A DNA stretch of 64,000 bases, taken from the NCBI GenBank assembly GCA_900542045.1, contig UQMI01000002.1:72200-136199 (forward strand). The letters are read 5' to 3'. The position numbers and the translations under genes were made by a program. Positions within the stretch are counted from its first letter, which is position 1. Every line of letters starts with the position of its first letter. Shown here one piece after another: positions 38,526 through 47,194 of this stretch. The notes below the pieces were generated by a model, which worked only from the letters and a program-made list of their open reading frames with translations, made no database searches and had not been told where the DNA came from. The DNA is from an uncultured Blautia sp. Its GTDB lineage: Bacteria > Bacillota > Clostridia > Lachnospirales > Lachnospiraceae.

Positions 38526-39670
38526 AAAAGAAAATTTCAGTGGTGATCCCCACCTACAACGAAGAGGCCAATGTGGTGCCTCTCTCCAATGCCATCATTG
38601 AGGTGATGGAGCGGGATCTTCCGGAATATGATTACGAAATACTGTTTATTGATAATCATTCCAAAGACAACACCCAGGCACTGCTGCGGGTGCTCTGCCA
38701 GGAAAATAAAAAAATAAAGGCAATTTTCAACGCCAGGAATTTTGGCCAGGCCCGATCCCCGGTCTACGGAATGAAGCAGGCTTATGGAGACTGTGTGATC
38801 CGCATGTGCGCAGATTTTCAGGATCCGGTGGAGATGATCGTCCAGTTCGTCCGGGAATGGGAAAAAGGCCATAAGATCGTCATTGGCGTAAAGAAAGCCA
38901 GCAGGGAAAAGAGAGTTATGTACTGGATCCGTACCTGCTATTATAAGATGATCCGCAAAATTACAGATATTGATCATATTGAGCATTATACTGGCTTTGG
39001 TCTTTACGATAAAAAATTTGTGGATGTGGTGCGGAAGCTGCATGATCCCATGCCGTATCTGCGGGGAATCGTGGCGGAACTGGGCTTTGATTATGTGGCG
39101 ATTCCCTATACCCAGCAGAAGAGAAGGGCCGGGAAAAGCAAGAATAATTTTTACAGTCTTTATGATTATGCCATGATCGGCATCACTTCCTATTCGAAGG
39201 TAGTCATGCGTCTGGCCACGTTTCTGGGATTTCTGGTGGGCGGCTGCAGCTTTGCTGCAGGAATTGTCTATCTGATCCTGAAGCTTTTGTACTGGGACCG
39301 GTTTTCGGCAGGTGTGGCTCCCATGCTCATCGGCATGTTCCTTCTGGGAGCGCTGCAGCTGTTTTTCATCGGATTTCTGGGCGAGTATGTGTTGAGCATC
39401 AATACCCGTGTCCTGGACCGTCCCCTGGTGGTGGAAGAAGAACGGCTGAATTTCCAGGAGGAAACGGCATCGGAAGAAACGGCGCCGGATGTGCAGAAGC
39501 AAGTTGAACAGCTGCAGACACAGCTTGCACAGCTGCAGGAGACGCTGGCTAAAGCACAGCAGATGTCGGGGGAAGGATCAGAAGCCGCCGCCGCTGTAAA
39601 AGCCGCCGTGGAAGAGACCGCAGCTAAGGCGGCCGCCGCCATGGCAGAAGGAGCAGTGGCCCATGGGTAA
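38522..39670 (+). CDS. GtrB/DPM1-type polyprenyl-phosphate glycosyltransferase with an Ala/Gln-rich tail
   Basis: The 382-residue family-2 glycosyltransferase has VVIPTYNEEANV and the metal-binding CADFQDP motif, followed by two membrane helices (about residues 230-295), the layout of GtrB/CsbB proteins that load undecaprenyl phosphate with one sugar. The last 70 residues are unusual: a QLQTQLAQLQ coiled coil followed by an alanine-rich stretch AAAAVKAAVEETAAKAAAAM, absent from ordinary GtrB. Start and stop overlap both neighbours (ATGA and an eight-base overlap), so translation of the SDR, this enzyme and the YfhO protein is coupled. Confidence 0.9.
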   Translation: MKKKISVVIPTYNEEANVVPLSNAIIEVMERDLPEYDYEILFIDNHSKDNTQALLRVLCQENKKIKAIFNARNFGQARSPVYGMKQAYGDCVIRMCADFQDPVEMIVQFVREWEKGHKIVIGVKKASREKRVMYWIRTCYYKMIRKITDIDHIEHYTGFGLYDKKFVDVVRKLHDPMPYLRGIVAELGFDYVAIPYTQQKRRAGKSKNNFYSLYDYAMIGITSYSKVVMRLATFLGFLVGGCSFAAGIVYLILKLLYWDRFSAGVAPMLIGMFLLGALQLFFIGFLGEYVLSINTRVLDRPLVVEEERLNFQEETASEETAPDVQKQVEQLQTQLAQLQETLAKAQQMSGEGSEAAAAVKAAVEETAAKAAAAMAEGAVAHG

Positions 39671-42602
39671 GGGAAACGGGCCGGAACAGGGAAAAACCGG
39701 AAGAATAAAAGCTGGATGGGAACGGGCAAAGAAGAGTCCCTGTTTCTGGCTGTTTCTGGTGATCAGTGCGCTGTTCAGTGTGCTGTTTGCCCGGTTCTGG
39801 CTGGGAGATTATGCGTATCTGTATCTGGATGTGGGCGCGGATACCTTCGATATCAATTACCCCCTGTACCGGTTATTTTCTGATGCGCTGCACAGCGGAG
39901 AATACGAAGATTATTTTCTGAATGTGGGACTGGGCATGGATATGTCTTCCTACTTCTATCAGTATCTGAATCCTCTGAATCTGCTGGTGCTGGTACTGCC
40001 GGAGCGTCTGATACCCTGGGGGATCCTGCTGGCGTCTTATCTGAAGCTGCTCCTGACAGGCCTGTCCGGCTACGGGTTCTTTGTCCGGGTGATCCGGCGG
40101 GTACCGTCAGAAGCGGCAAAAGCAGCAGTCGAAGAGACGGGGGACTCCAGAGCCACAGTTCTGGGAAGCTTTGCCGCCGCTCTGGCGTGGACCTTTTCCG
40201 GCTATCTGATGCTCTGGGGACAGCATTACGGATTTGCCGCGTCCATTGCCATGTTCACAGTATTTCTGTATCTGGTGCAGCGGTTTGTGGAAGATGAGGA
40301 AAAGTCCCTGAACTGGATCCTGGTGCTGTGGATAACACTCATGCTGTTTACCAATTATTATTTCCTCTATATGTCAGGCCTGATGGGGGCTCTGTATGTG
40401 GTGGTATACCTGCTGTTTTGCAGGAAGGGCTGGAAAGTCATTTTACGCAGGCTCCTGGGGCTGGCGGGGATGGGAATTCTGGGCATCTGCATCGGCGGCG
40501 GCTGCCTGACAGCCACCTGGAACGTGTTCCAGGACAGTATCCGGGCCGGGACTGTGGCGCTGGAGCTGTCTTCTGTGATAAAGCCTTATGATTTGCCATG
40601 GCTTCTGGGATTTCTGGGACGTTTGTTTACCAACAATGCCATGGGGATCGGTGACGGCTATACAGGTCCGGGGAATTATTATGAAATTGCCATGCTGTGT
40701 ACCAGCGGTCTGTTTATTTACGGCCTTTTTTATCTTCTCATTGGAAAAAAGACCAGAAAAGGTACGCTGTGCCTGACCGTGCTCTCTGCAGTGATGCTGG
40801 CCCTGCCCCTCACTGGAAAGCTGTTTACCATGAACAGCGGCACCCAGAGATGGAGCTTTCTGCTGTGTCTTCTGGAAGCTCTTGCGGCAGGTGCTTTCCT
40901 GAGGCTTCTGCGGGAAGAGCGGAACCGAAGGAAAACGGCCGGCAGTGTGGGGGCCGGGCTGCTGTTTGCGGCGCTGTCCTGCGGGCTGCTGCTGTGGGGG
41001 CAGAGCCAGGGGTATTATGACCTGTATTTGAAGTATCTGGCGCTGGCCATGGGCTTTCTGGTGCTTTACGGCATTTTCTTTCTGGTGCTTGCATTTGGCT
41101 GGAACAGAAAAAGCGCTGTGCAGGGCGGATCACTGGTCCTGACCGGGCTGTTATGCGCGGAACTGGCAGTTTCCAATTTTCCCACCATTAATTTCCGGGA
41201 GAATCCCACCAGAAATCAGGTGGCAGCGGAGTATTACAACGACGGGACCGAAGAGGCAGCCCGGGCGGCTGCAGCGGAAGAGGAAGGTCCTTACCGCATT
41301 GCCAAGACCTACGAATCTGCATCGGAAAATGACAGTATGGCCCAGGGATATCCGGGACTTTCGGTGTATCTGACCACCAATCCCCGGGAACTGATCCAGC
41401 TGAAGAATATGTACGGCGGTCAGGGAGTGAGTATCAATTTTGCAGATTTTAATGATGAGGATTATCTGCGGAATGCTTTGCTTGGCGTAAAATATCTTCT
41501 GGCACAGCCGGAGACCATGGTTTCCGACGAGACCTGGGAATACCTGGGAGAAGCCGGAGGAAAAGAGTATTATGAATATCGGTATGCCCTTCCTTTCGGG
41601 TATCTGTATGACCGGCAGTGGGATGGAGAAGAACTGCAGGAAATGGATGAGACAGAACGGGTGCTGGCCTCTTTTCTGGGATTCCATTTTGGAGGAAGCG
41701 CCTCAGATACGGTATATCCCCAGGCAGAAGCCGGCGGAGCAGAGGAGCGCCGGACAGAAACGGGCGGCTCTGAGGAAAGTGAGGCCGAAACAGTCGGGTC
41801 TGAGGAAAATGAGACTGAAACAGCCGGAACGAGTCTGACAGACCTGGAACAGGGGATGTCTCTGCTGGATTGTCCCATGGAAGTAAAGGACTGCGGAGCC
41901 ATCCGGGATGAGAATGGAATTTTGGTGGACGAAATGACGGAAGATCCCCATGTAATCTTCTCGGAGGTGGAGGCGGCTTTCGGAGAGGGGCCCATCCATA
42001 CGGTCACGGTTCAGGCGGAAGTGCCAAAGGAGACAGATCTGGCCCTGTACTATAAGACAGGGGAAGACAGAGATTTCAGCCAAGAGCAGATCCGTATCTT
42101 CACACTTTCTCCCGGGCAGGACACCTGGACAGGTACTTTGCCGGAAGATGTGACGCAGCTTCGGCTGGATATCAGTACGGCGGTGGATCAGGTGCTGGTG
42201 AAGGATATCCGTGTGAATAACTGCACAGAGCTTAACCAGGCTTATGAAGCGCTGCGGGATTCGCCGGTGACAGGGATCACCTGGGAAGAGAACACGTATC
42301 AGGCCCGGGTGAACAATGAAAAAGAGCAGACCCAGATGCTCTGCGTGCCGTTCCTGTACAGCCAGGGCTGGCAGGCATCGGTGGACCAGACAGAGGTTCC
42401 GGTCTATAACATCAACAGCGGTCTTACCGGGATCGAGATCCCTCCGGGCAGCCATGAGGTGACGCTGGTCTATGAGTCTCCGGGAAAACTGGAAGGAAAG
42501 ATTCTGACCATAGCAGGAATCCTGGTGTATGGGGCGGTGTTCGGCCTGGGCAGACTGAGAAAATCCCGTGGTTTCATGGGCAAAAGATCGGATTCTCCAT
42601 GA
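39663..42602 (+). CDS. YfhO-family multi-spanning membrane protein, probable extracytoplasmic glycosyltransferase
   Basis: The 979-residue protein has about a dozen N-terminal membrane helices, a large extracellular domain (about residues 500-950) and a final C-terminal helix, as in YfhO proteins. The second extracellular loop pattern LYLDVGADTFDINYPLY carries acidic residues typical of GT-C enzymes. In Bacillus, YfhO works with the polyprenyl-phosphate transferase CsbB to glycosylate lipoteichoic acid, so it is probably the final transferase here. Residues about 690-730 form a low-complexity Glu/Thr/Gly insert. It ends the sugar unit and a terminator follows. Confidence 0.88.
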   Translation: MGKGNGPEQGKTGRIKAGWERAKKSPCFWLFLVISALFSVLFARFWLGDYAYLYLDVGADTFDINYPLYRLFSDALHSGEYEDYFLNVGLGMDMSSYFYQYLNPLNLLVLVLPERLIPWGILLASYLKLLLTGLSGYGFFVRVIRRVPSEAAKAAVEETGDSRATVLGSFAAALAWTFSGYLMLWGQHYGFAASIAMFTVFLYLVQRFVEDEEKSLNWILVLWITLMLFTNYYFLYMSGLMGALYVVVYLLFCRKGWKVILRRLLGLAGMGILGICIGGGCLTATWNVFQDSIRAGTVALELSSVIKPYDLPWLLGFLGRLFTNNAMGIGDGYTGPGNYYEIAMLCTSGLFIYGLFYLLIGKKTRKGTLCLTVLSAVMLALPLTGKLFTMNSGTQRWSFLLCLLEALAAGAFLRLLREERNRRKTAGSVGAGLLFAALSCGLLLWGQSQGYYDLYLKYLALAMGFLVLYGIFFLVLAFGWNRKSAVQGGSLVLTGLLCAELAVSNFPTINFRENPTRNQVAAEYYNDGTEEAARAAAAEEEGPYRIAKTYESASENDSMAQGYPGLSVYLTTNPRELIQLKNMYGGQGVSINFADFNDEDYLRNALLGVKYLLAQPETMVSDETWEYLGEAGGKEYYEYRYALPFGYLYDRQWDGEELQEMDETERVLASFLGFHFGGSASDTVYPQAEAGGAEERRTETGGSEESEAETVGSEENETETAGTSLTDLEQGMSLLDCPMEVKDCGAIRDENGILVDEMTEDPHVIFSEVEAAFGEGPIHTVTVQAEVPKETDLALYYKTGEDRDFSQEQIRIFTLSPGQDTWTGTLPEDVTQLRLDISTAVDQVLVKDIRVNNCTELNQAYEALRDSPVTGITWEENTYQARVNNEKEQTQMLCVPFLYSQGWQASVDQTEVPVYNINSGLTGIEIPPGSHEVTLVYESPGKLEGKILTIAGILVYGAVFGLGRLRKSRGFMGKRSDSP

Positions 42603-42668
42603 GACGGTTCATAAATGACTGACAGAACGTGGAAGCTGCCAGAGAATAAAAACAGATAAAAAATATCT

Positions 42669-42713
42669 AAAAAAGCATTCGCATCCCCCCATGGGGCTTG
42701 TGGATGCTTTTTT
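42669..42713 (+). terminator. Terminator of the dideoxy-sugar unit
   Basis: AAAAAAGCAT (42669-42678) pairs with ATGCTTTTTT (42704-42713), and an inner CCCCATGGGG stem adds stability. It separates the sugar unit from the methyltransferase-transporter genes. Confidence 0.8.
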
Positions 42714-42759
42714 CGTGTGTTAAATTAGTGACAGAATGCAGGAGGAAGGACGAACGATC

Positions 42760-43551
42760 ATGGAAACAGAATTATTAAAACAGATCGGAGCCTACTGGGA
42801 GACACGTACAGAAGGGTATTCCGATGTAAACGATAAAGAACTGGCAGGGATGCAGAAAAATGCCTGGCTGTCCCTGCTGGAATCTCATTTCCCAAAGAAG
42901 GCTAAGGAAGAGCTGAAGATCCTGGATATCGGCACAGGCCCCGGATTCTTTCCCATGATCCTCTCAGAGGCGGGATATACCGTCACTGCCGTGGACTATA
43001 CGCCGGGAATGCTGAAAAAGGCCCGGGAAAATCTGGAGGCCAAGACCAGAGACGGCCTGAAGCGGGTAACGCTTCTGCAGATGGATGCCCAGAATCTGGA
43101 ATTTGACGATGATACCTTTGATGTGGTGATTTCCAGAAATCTGACCTGGAATCTGGAAAAGCCCGGCAGAGCCTATGAGGAATGGCACCGGGTCCTGGCA
43201 CCGGGAGGGATCCTGTTGAATTTTGACGCCAACTGGTATGGTTATCTGTATGACGAAGAGAAATATGCGGCTTACGAACGGGACCGTGAAAATGTGAAAG
43301 AACAGGCTCTGGAGGACCATTATCTGTGTACGGATATCGATGCCATGGAACAGATTGCCCGTCAGGTGCCCCTTTCCGAGATCCGGCGTCCGGCCTGGGA
43401 TGTGCGGGTGCTGGAACAGCTGGGTCTTGCGGAGGTAAGTATCAACGAAGAGGTGTGGAGACAGGTATGGAGTGAAGAAGAACGTCTGAATTATGCGTCT
43501 ACTCCCATGTTTATGGTATATGGGAGAAAGCAGCCGGGGCCGGGGCACTGA
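42760..43551 (+). CDS. Class I SAM-dependent methyltransferase
   Basis: The 263-residue protein has the Rossmann-type SAM site ILDIGTGPGFFP, the acidic VTAVDYTPGML and FDVVISRNLTW. It is closely similar in pattern to the C-terminal domain of the next protein (shared SRNLTW, AYEEW and RPAWDV blocks), so the two are paralogues. The substrate is unknown; neighbours suggest a small molecule handled by the ABC transporter downstream. AGGAGGAAGGA lies before ATG 42760, and an in-frame ATG at 42736 lacks a site. Confidence 0.88.
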   Translation: METELLKQIGAYWETRTEGYSDVNDKELAGMQKNAWLSLLESHFPKKAKEELKILDIGTGPGFFPMILSEAGYTVTAVDYTPGMLKKARENLEAKTRDGLKRVTLLQMDAQNLEFDDDTFDVVISRNLTWNLEKPGRAYEEWHRVLAPGGILLNFDANWYGYLYDEEKYAAYERDRENVKEQALEDHYLCTDIDAMEQIARQVPLSEIRRPAWDVRVLEQLGLAEVSINEEVWRQVWSEEERLNYASTPMFMVYGRKQPGPGH

Positions 43552-43659
43552 GACTCCTGCCATATGCGGATTGATTTTAGCGGTTCCTATGGGAAAGGGC
43601 GAGATGGCGGTTTCGGAGAACAGACAATGACAGAGACACAGGAAGGGGAACACAGATAC

Positions 43660-45378
43660 ATGCAGGAATACAGAAAAGTGACACAGGAAATATTTACTCT
43701 GGGCGGTCTGACAGCCGGACCGGGGGAACGGACAGAAGGAGAGCTGAACCTGGGAAATGGAGAATTTTCGCTTCCGGCAGCCATTATCCATGGCACCTGT
43801 CCGGGAAAAACTGTGCTGATCACCGCAGGCGTACACAGCGGGGAATATGTGGGAATCCAGACTGCTGTGGAACTGGCCGGGAATCTGAAGGCAGAAAAGG
43901 TGACCGGTACGATTCTGATCCTCAAGGTGGTCAACCGGCCGGCTTTTGAGGCGCGGAAAGGAAGTCTGGGACTGACAGACGGCAAGAATCTGAACCGGGT
44001 ATTTCCGGGAAATCCGGGAGGAACCGAGATGGAGCGGCTGGCCTGGGCCATCACCAGAGAAATCTTTCCAAAAGTGGATTACTATATCGATCTTCACAGC
44101 GGAGACGATTATGAGCAGCTGGCGGCTTATGTGTATTATGCGGGCAAAGCATCCCGGGAGGTGACCGAGCTTTCCAGGAAAATGGCGGAACAGGTGGATG
44201 TGCCTTATATGGTGCGGTCCAATGTGGCTTCCGGCGGTGCCTACAATTATGCGGCATCCAGAGGAATCCCCAGTATCCTGATCGAGCGGGGCGGGATGGG
44301 AGCCTGGACCAGAGAGGAAGTGCGTTCCACCAGACGGGATGTGCGGAACATTCTCTGCCATCTGGGCGTATATAATGGAAAAAAGGATTACCGGAAATAT
44401 TATCCTCTGGATGTGACGGATCTCTGCTATCAGGCTGCGTCCCAGAATGGATGCTGGTATCCCTATAAATCTCCGGGAGACATGATCCAGAAAGGAGAAG
44501 TTCTGGGACAGGTACAGGATTACAGCGGAAATGTACTGGAAGTCTGCCGTGCAGAATACGACGGGGTGATCCTGTACCAGACCGGATCTCTTCAGGTGCT
44601 GGAGGGCGGTCCCATGATCGCCTATGGCCGGATCGTGAAAAATTTTGATGAACGGAAGGAACGGATCGTCCGGTACTGGGGAAAACGCAGTGACAGCTTC
44701 CTGCAGCAGCGCCGGGAAGAGCTTCACAGTCCCATGGCCGGCCGCTGGCTGGAGGAGATCGAAAAGCAGCTGCCTCAGGGGAAACCTCTGAAAATCCTGG
44801 ATGTGGGCTGCGGCTCCGGATTTTTTACGATTTTGCTGGCAAAGCAGGGGCATCAGGTGACCGGTACGGATCTGACGCCGGAAATGGTGGAAAATTCCAT
44901 TGCTCTGGCCCGGGAGGAACAGGTTTCCTGTCAGTTCCTGGTTATGGATGCCGAGAAACTGGAATTCCCGGATGCGTCCTTTGATGTGGTGATTTCCCGG
45001 AACCTGACCTGGACCCTGCCCCATGCCAGACATGCGTATGAGGAATGGCTGAGGGTGCTGAAGTGCGGCGGTGTATTGCTGAATATAGATGGAAATTACG
45101 GAGCCAGTGATTTTACCGATACGGAAAGCCTGCCGAAGAATCATGCCCACCGTACGCTGGAGGAAGAACTGATGTCAGAATGTGAAGAAATCAAACGGCA
45201 GCTTCCCATCAGTTTCTACAACCGTCCTGCCTGGGATGTGGAGGTTCTGAGCAGATTCGGTGTCCAGTCTCTGTGGCTGGATCTGGGGATCAGCAGCCGG
45301 ATTTACCGGGAGAAAGATGCTTTTTATAATCCCACACCCCTGTTCCTGATCCGGGCAGGCAAGGAAGGGGAGGTCTGA
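43660..45378 (+). CDS. Fusion of an aspartoacylase/succinylglutamate-desuccinylase-like (M14) domain and a SAM methyltransferase
   Basis: The 572-residue protein joins two enzymes. Residues about 1-340 form a zinc-dependent M14-like deacylase with metal ligands H59 and E62 (GVHSGEYVG) and H146 (IDLHSGD), and a catalytic ERGG glutamate. Residues about 345-572 form a class I methyltransferase with ILDVGCGSG (379-387) and FDVVISRNLTW, paralogous to the preceding gene. It would hydrolyse an amide or acyl-amino acid and methylate a related compound. I chose ATG 43660 (after GGAAGGGGA) because the domain begins there; upstream ATG codons are possible. It overlaps the permease gene as TGATG. Confidence 0.88.
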   Translation: MQEYRKVTQEIFTLGGLTAGPGERTEGELNLGNGEFSLPAAIIHGTCPGKTVLITAGVHSGEYVGIQTAVELAGNLKAEKVTGTILILKVVNRPAFEARKGSLGLTDGKNLNRVFPGNPGGTEMERLAWAITREIFPKVDYYIDLHSGDDYEQLAAYVYYAGKASREVTELSRKMAEQVDVPYMVRSNVASGGAYNYAASRGIPSILIERGGMGAWTREEVRSTRRDVRNILCHLGVYNGKKDYRKYYPLDVTDLCYQAASQNGCWYPYKSPGDMIQKGEVLGQVQDYSGNVLEVCRAEYDGVILYQTGSLQVLEGGPMIAYGRIVKNFDERKERIVRYWGKRSDSFLQQRREELHSPMAGRWLEEIEKQLPQGKPLKILDVGCGSGFFTILLAKQGHQVTGTDLTPEMVENSIALAREEQVSCQFLVMDAEKLEFPDASFDVVISRNLTWTLPHARHAYEEWLRVLKCGGVLLNIDGNYGASDFTDTESLPKNHAHRTLEEELMSECEEIKRQLPISFYNRPAWDVEVLSRFGVQSLWLDLGISSRIYREKDAFYNPTPLFLIRAGKEGEV

Positions 45379-46325
45379 TGAGCAGATATATCGGGAAACG
45401 GCTGCTGCAGCTGATCCCCATACTGCTGGGGATTACCATACTGGCGTTTGCCCTGATGCATGTGTCATCCACTGATATTGTGGATGTGATGGAAAATAAT
45501 ACCGGAGGGGTGCTGTCCGAGGAGGCAAAGGCAGAGGCCCGGGAGGAACTGGGCCTGGATGATCCCCTCCCGGTGCAGTATCTGCGCTGGCTGGGCGGTG
45601 TGCTTACCGGCGATATGGGAACTTCGTATTCCTCCGGCGAACCGGTGCTTACAGAGTTCCTTTCCAGGCTTCCGGCCACCCTGTATCTGGCAGTGGTCTC
45701 GATCCTGCTGACTATTCTGGTGTCTGTGCCCCTGGGGATTCTGGCGGCAGTCAGGCAGAATCATCTGACGGATTATCTGATCCGTCTGGTGAGTTTTGTT
45801 GGAAATTCCCTGCCCGGGTTTTTCGTCTCCCTGCTGCTGATCTACTTTTTTGCCCTGAAGCTGAACTGGTTTCCGGTCATGGGCAATACAGGAGGATGGA
45901 AAAGCGTGATCCTGCCGGCAGTAACCCTGGCTTTGGCCATGGCATCCAAATATATCCGGCAGATCCGGGCGGCTGTACTGGAAGAAATGAACCGGGGGTA
46001 TGTGATGGGCGCCCGGGCCCGGGGCGTACGGGAGAATCATATTCTGTACCGGAGTGTCCTGAAATCAGCCATGCTCACTGTGGTTACGCTGTTGTCCCTG
46101 TCCGTGGGTTCCCTTCTGGGGGGAACGGCAGTGGTGGAAACAATCTTCATGTGGGAAGGCGTAGGGAAGATGGCCATTGATGCCATTACCATGCGGGATT
46201 ATCCGGTGATCCAGGCTTATGTGATCTGGATGGCAGTGATCTATGTGGTGATCAATCTGCTCACGGATATTGCATACCGGTATCTGGATCCCCGTGTCCG
46301 TCTGGGACAGGAGGAGCAGGAATGA
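45378..46325 (+). CDS. ABC transporter permease, DppB/NikB type
   Basis: The 315-residue inner-membrane permease has the peptide/nickel-type pattern: an N-terminal helix (RLLQLIPILLGITILAFALM), an extracellular loop, then the EAA-type loop RAVLEEMNRGYVMGARARG that contacts the ATPase. It forms the translocation path with the next permease. Start overlaps the stop of the fusion enzyme (TGATG) and the end overlaps the next gene (ATGA), so the enzymes and transporter are translated as one set. Confidence 0.95.
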   Translation: MSRYIGKRLLQLIPILLGITILAFALMHVSSTDIVDVMENNTGGVLSEEAKAEAREELGLDDPLPVQYLRWLGGVLTGDMGTSYSSGEPVLTEFLSRLPATLYLAVVSILLTILVSVPLGILAAVRQNHLTDYLIRLVSFVGNSLPGFFVSLLLIYFFALKLNWFPVMGNTGGWKSVILPAVTLALAMASKYIRQIRAAVLEEMNRGYVMGARARGVRENHILYRSVLKSAMLTVVTLLSLSVGSLLGGTAVVETIFMWEGVGKMAIDAITMRDYPVIQAYVIWMAVIYVVINLLTDIAYRYLDPRVRLGQEEQE

Positions 46326-47173
46326 GAGCACGTATCATCAGCAGACAAAAAGAAAAAAAAGGATATACCAGACAGAAACTGATCGTATTATCAGTCCTGA
46401 CAGCATTGCTTTTGCTGGCAGCGGCTTTTGCCCCTTACCTGACCCCGCATGATCCCTATGAACAGAATCTGTCTCAGGCACTGCAGGCGCCTTCCGGGGC
46501 TCATCTGCTGGGAACCGACCGTTATGGAAGAGATATGCTATCCCGGGTGATCGTGGGAGGCCAGACTACTATCTTTTCTTCTCTGTTTCTGGTGGCGGTA
46601 ACTGCGGCGGTGGGAACGGCCGTGGGAGTTTTCTGCGGATATCTGGGAGGAAAGACAGACAGTCTGGTCATGCGGATCTCCGATGTTTTTCTGGCTTTTC
46701 CCGGTATGGTATTTGCCATTGCCATTGCCGGAGTCATGGGCGGCGGACTGGGAAATGCGGTGCTGGCGCTGGCCTGTATTTCCTGGCCCAAATATGCCAG
46801 AATTGCCAGGAGCCAGGTGCTGGCCCTCAGGAAGAGCACGTTTATGGAAGCGGCCCGCCTGACCGGCTCGGGTCCGGTGAAACTGGTGGGAAAGCATATT
46901 TTACCCAATATTGCGGGCACTGTTTTAGTGACGGCCATGCTGGATGTGGGCACCATGATGATGGAAATTGCGGGCCTGTCCTTTCTGGGACTGGGCGCCA
47001 TGCCTCCGGCGGCGGAATGGGGATCCATGATGAGCAATGGACGGAGCATGCTCCAGACTTCTCCATGGGTGATCCTGGCCCCGGGGTGCGCCATTTTTCT
47101 GACGGTGGTGCTGTTTAATCTGTTGGGAGACACCATTCGGGATGTGCTGGATCCCAGACAACGAAGTAGATAA
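46322..47173 (+). CDS. ABC transporter permease, DppC/NikC type
   Basis: The 283-residue permease partner has an N-terminal cytosolic region, the LGTDRYGRDMLSRVIVGG segment that marks DppC/OppC/NikC proteins, and the EAA loop ALRKSTFMEAARLTGSG. It pairs with the preceding permease to import peptides, nickel chelates or similar small molecules. Its start overlaps the preceding stop. Confidence 0.95.
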   Translation: MRARIISRQKEKKGYTRQKLIVLSVLTALLLLAAAFAPYLTPHDPYEQNLSQALQAPSGAHLLGTDRYGRDMLSRVIVGGQTTIFSSLFLVAVTAAVGTAVGVFCGYLGGKTDSLVMRISDVFLAFPGMVFAIAIAGVMGGGLGNAVLALACISWPKYARIARSQVLALRKSTFMEAARLTGSGPVKLVGKHILPNIAGTVLVTAMLDVGTMMMEIAGLSFLGLGAMPPAAEWGSMMSNGRSMLQTSPWVILAPGCAIFLTVVLFNLLGDTIRDVLDPRQRSR

Positions 47174-47194
47174 CACAGGAAAAGGAGTATAGAT

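Noticed and set aside
42964..45150. 728-residue minus-strand open frame
   Set aside because: It is a shadow of the methyltransferase and fusion-enzyme genes, both of which have intact motifs and ribosome binding sites.
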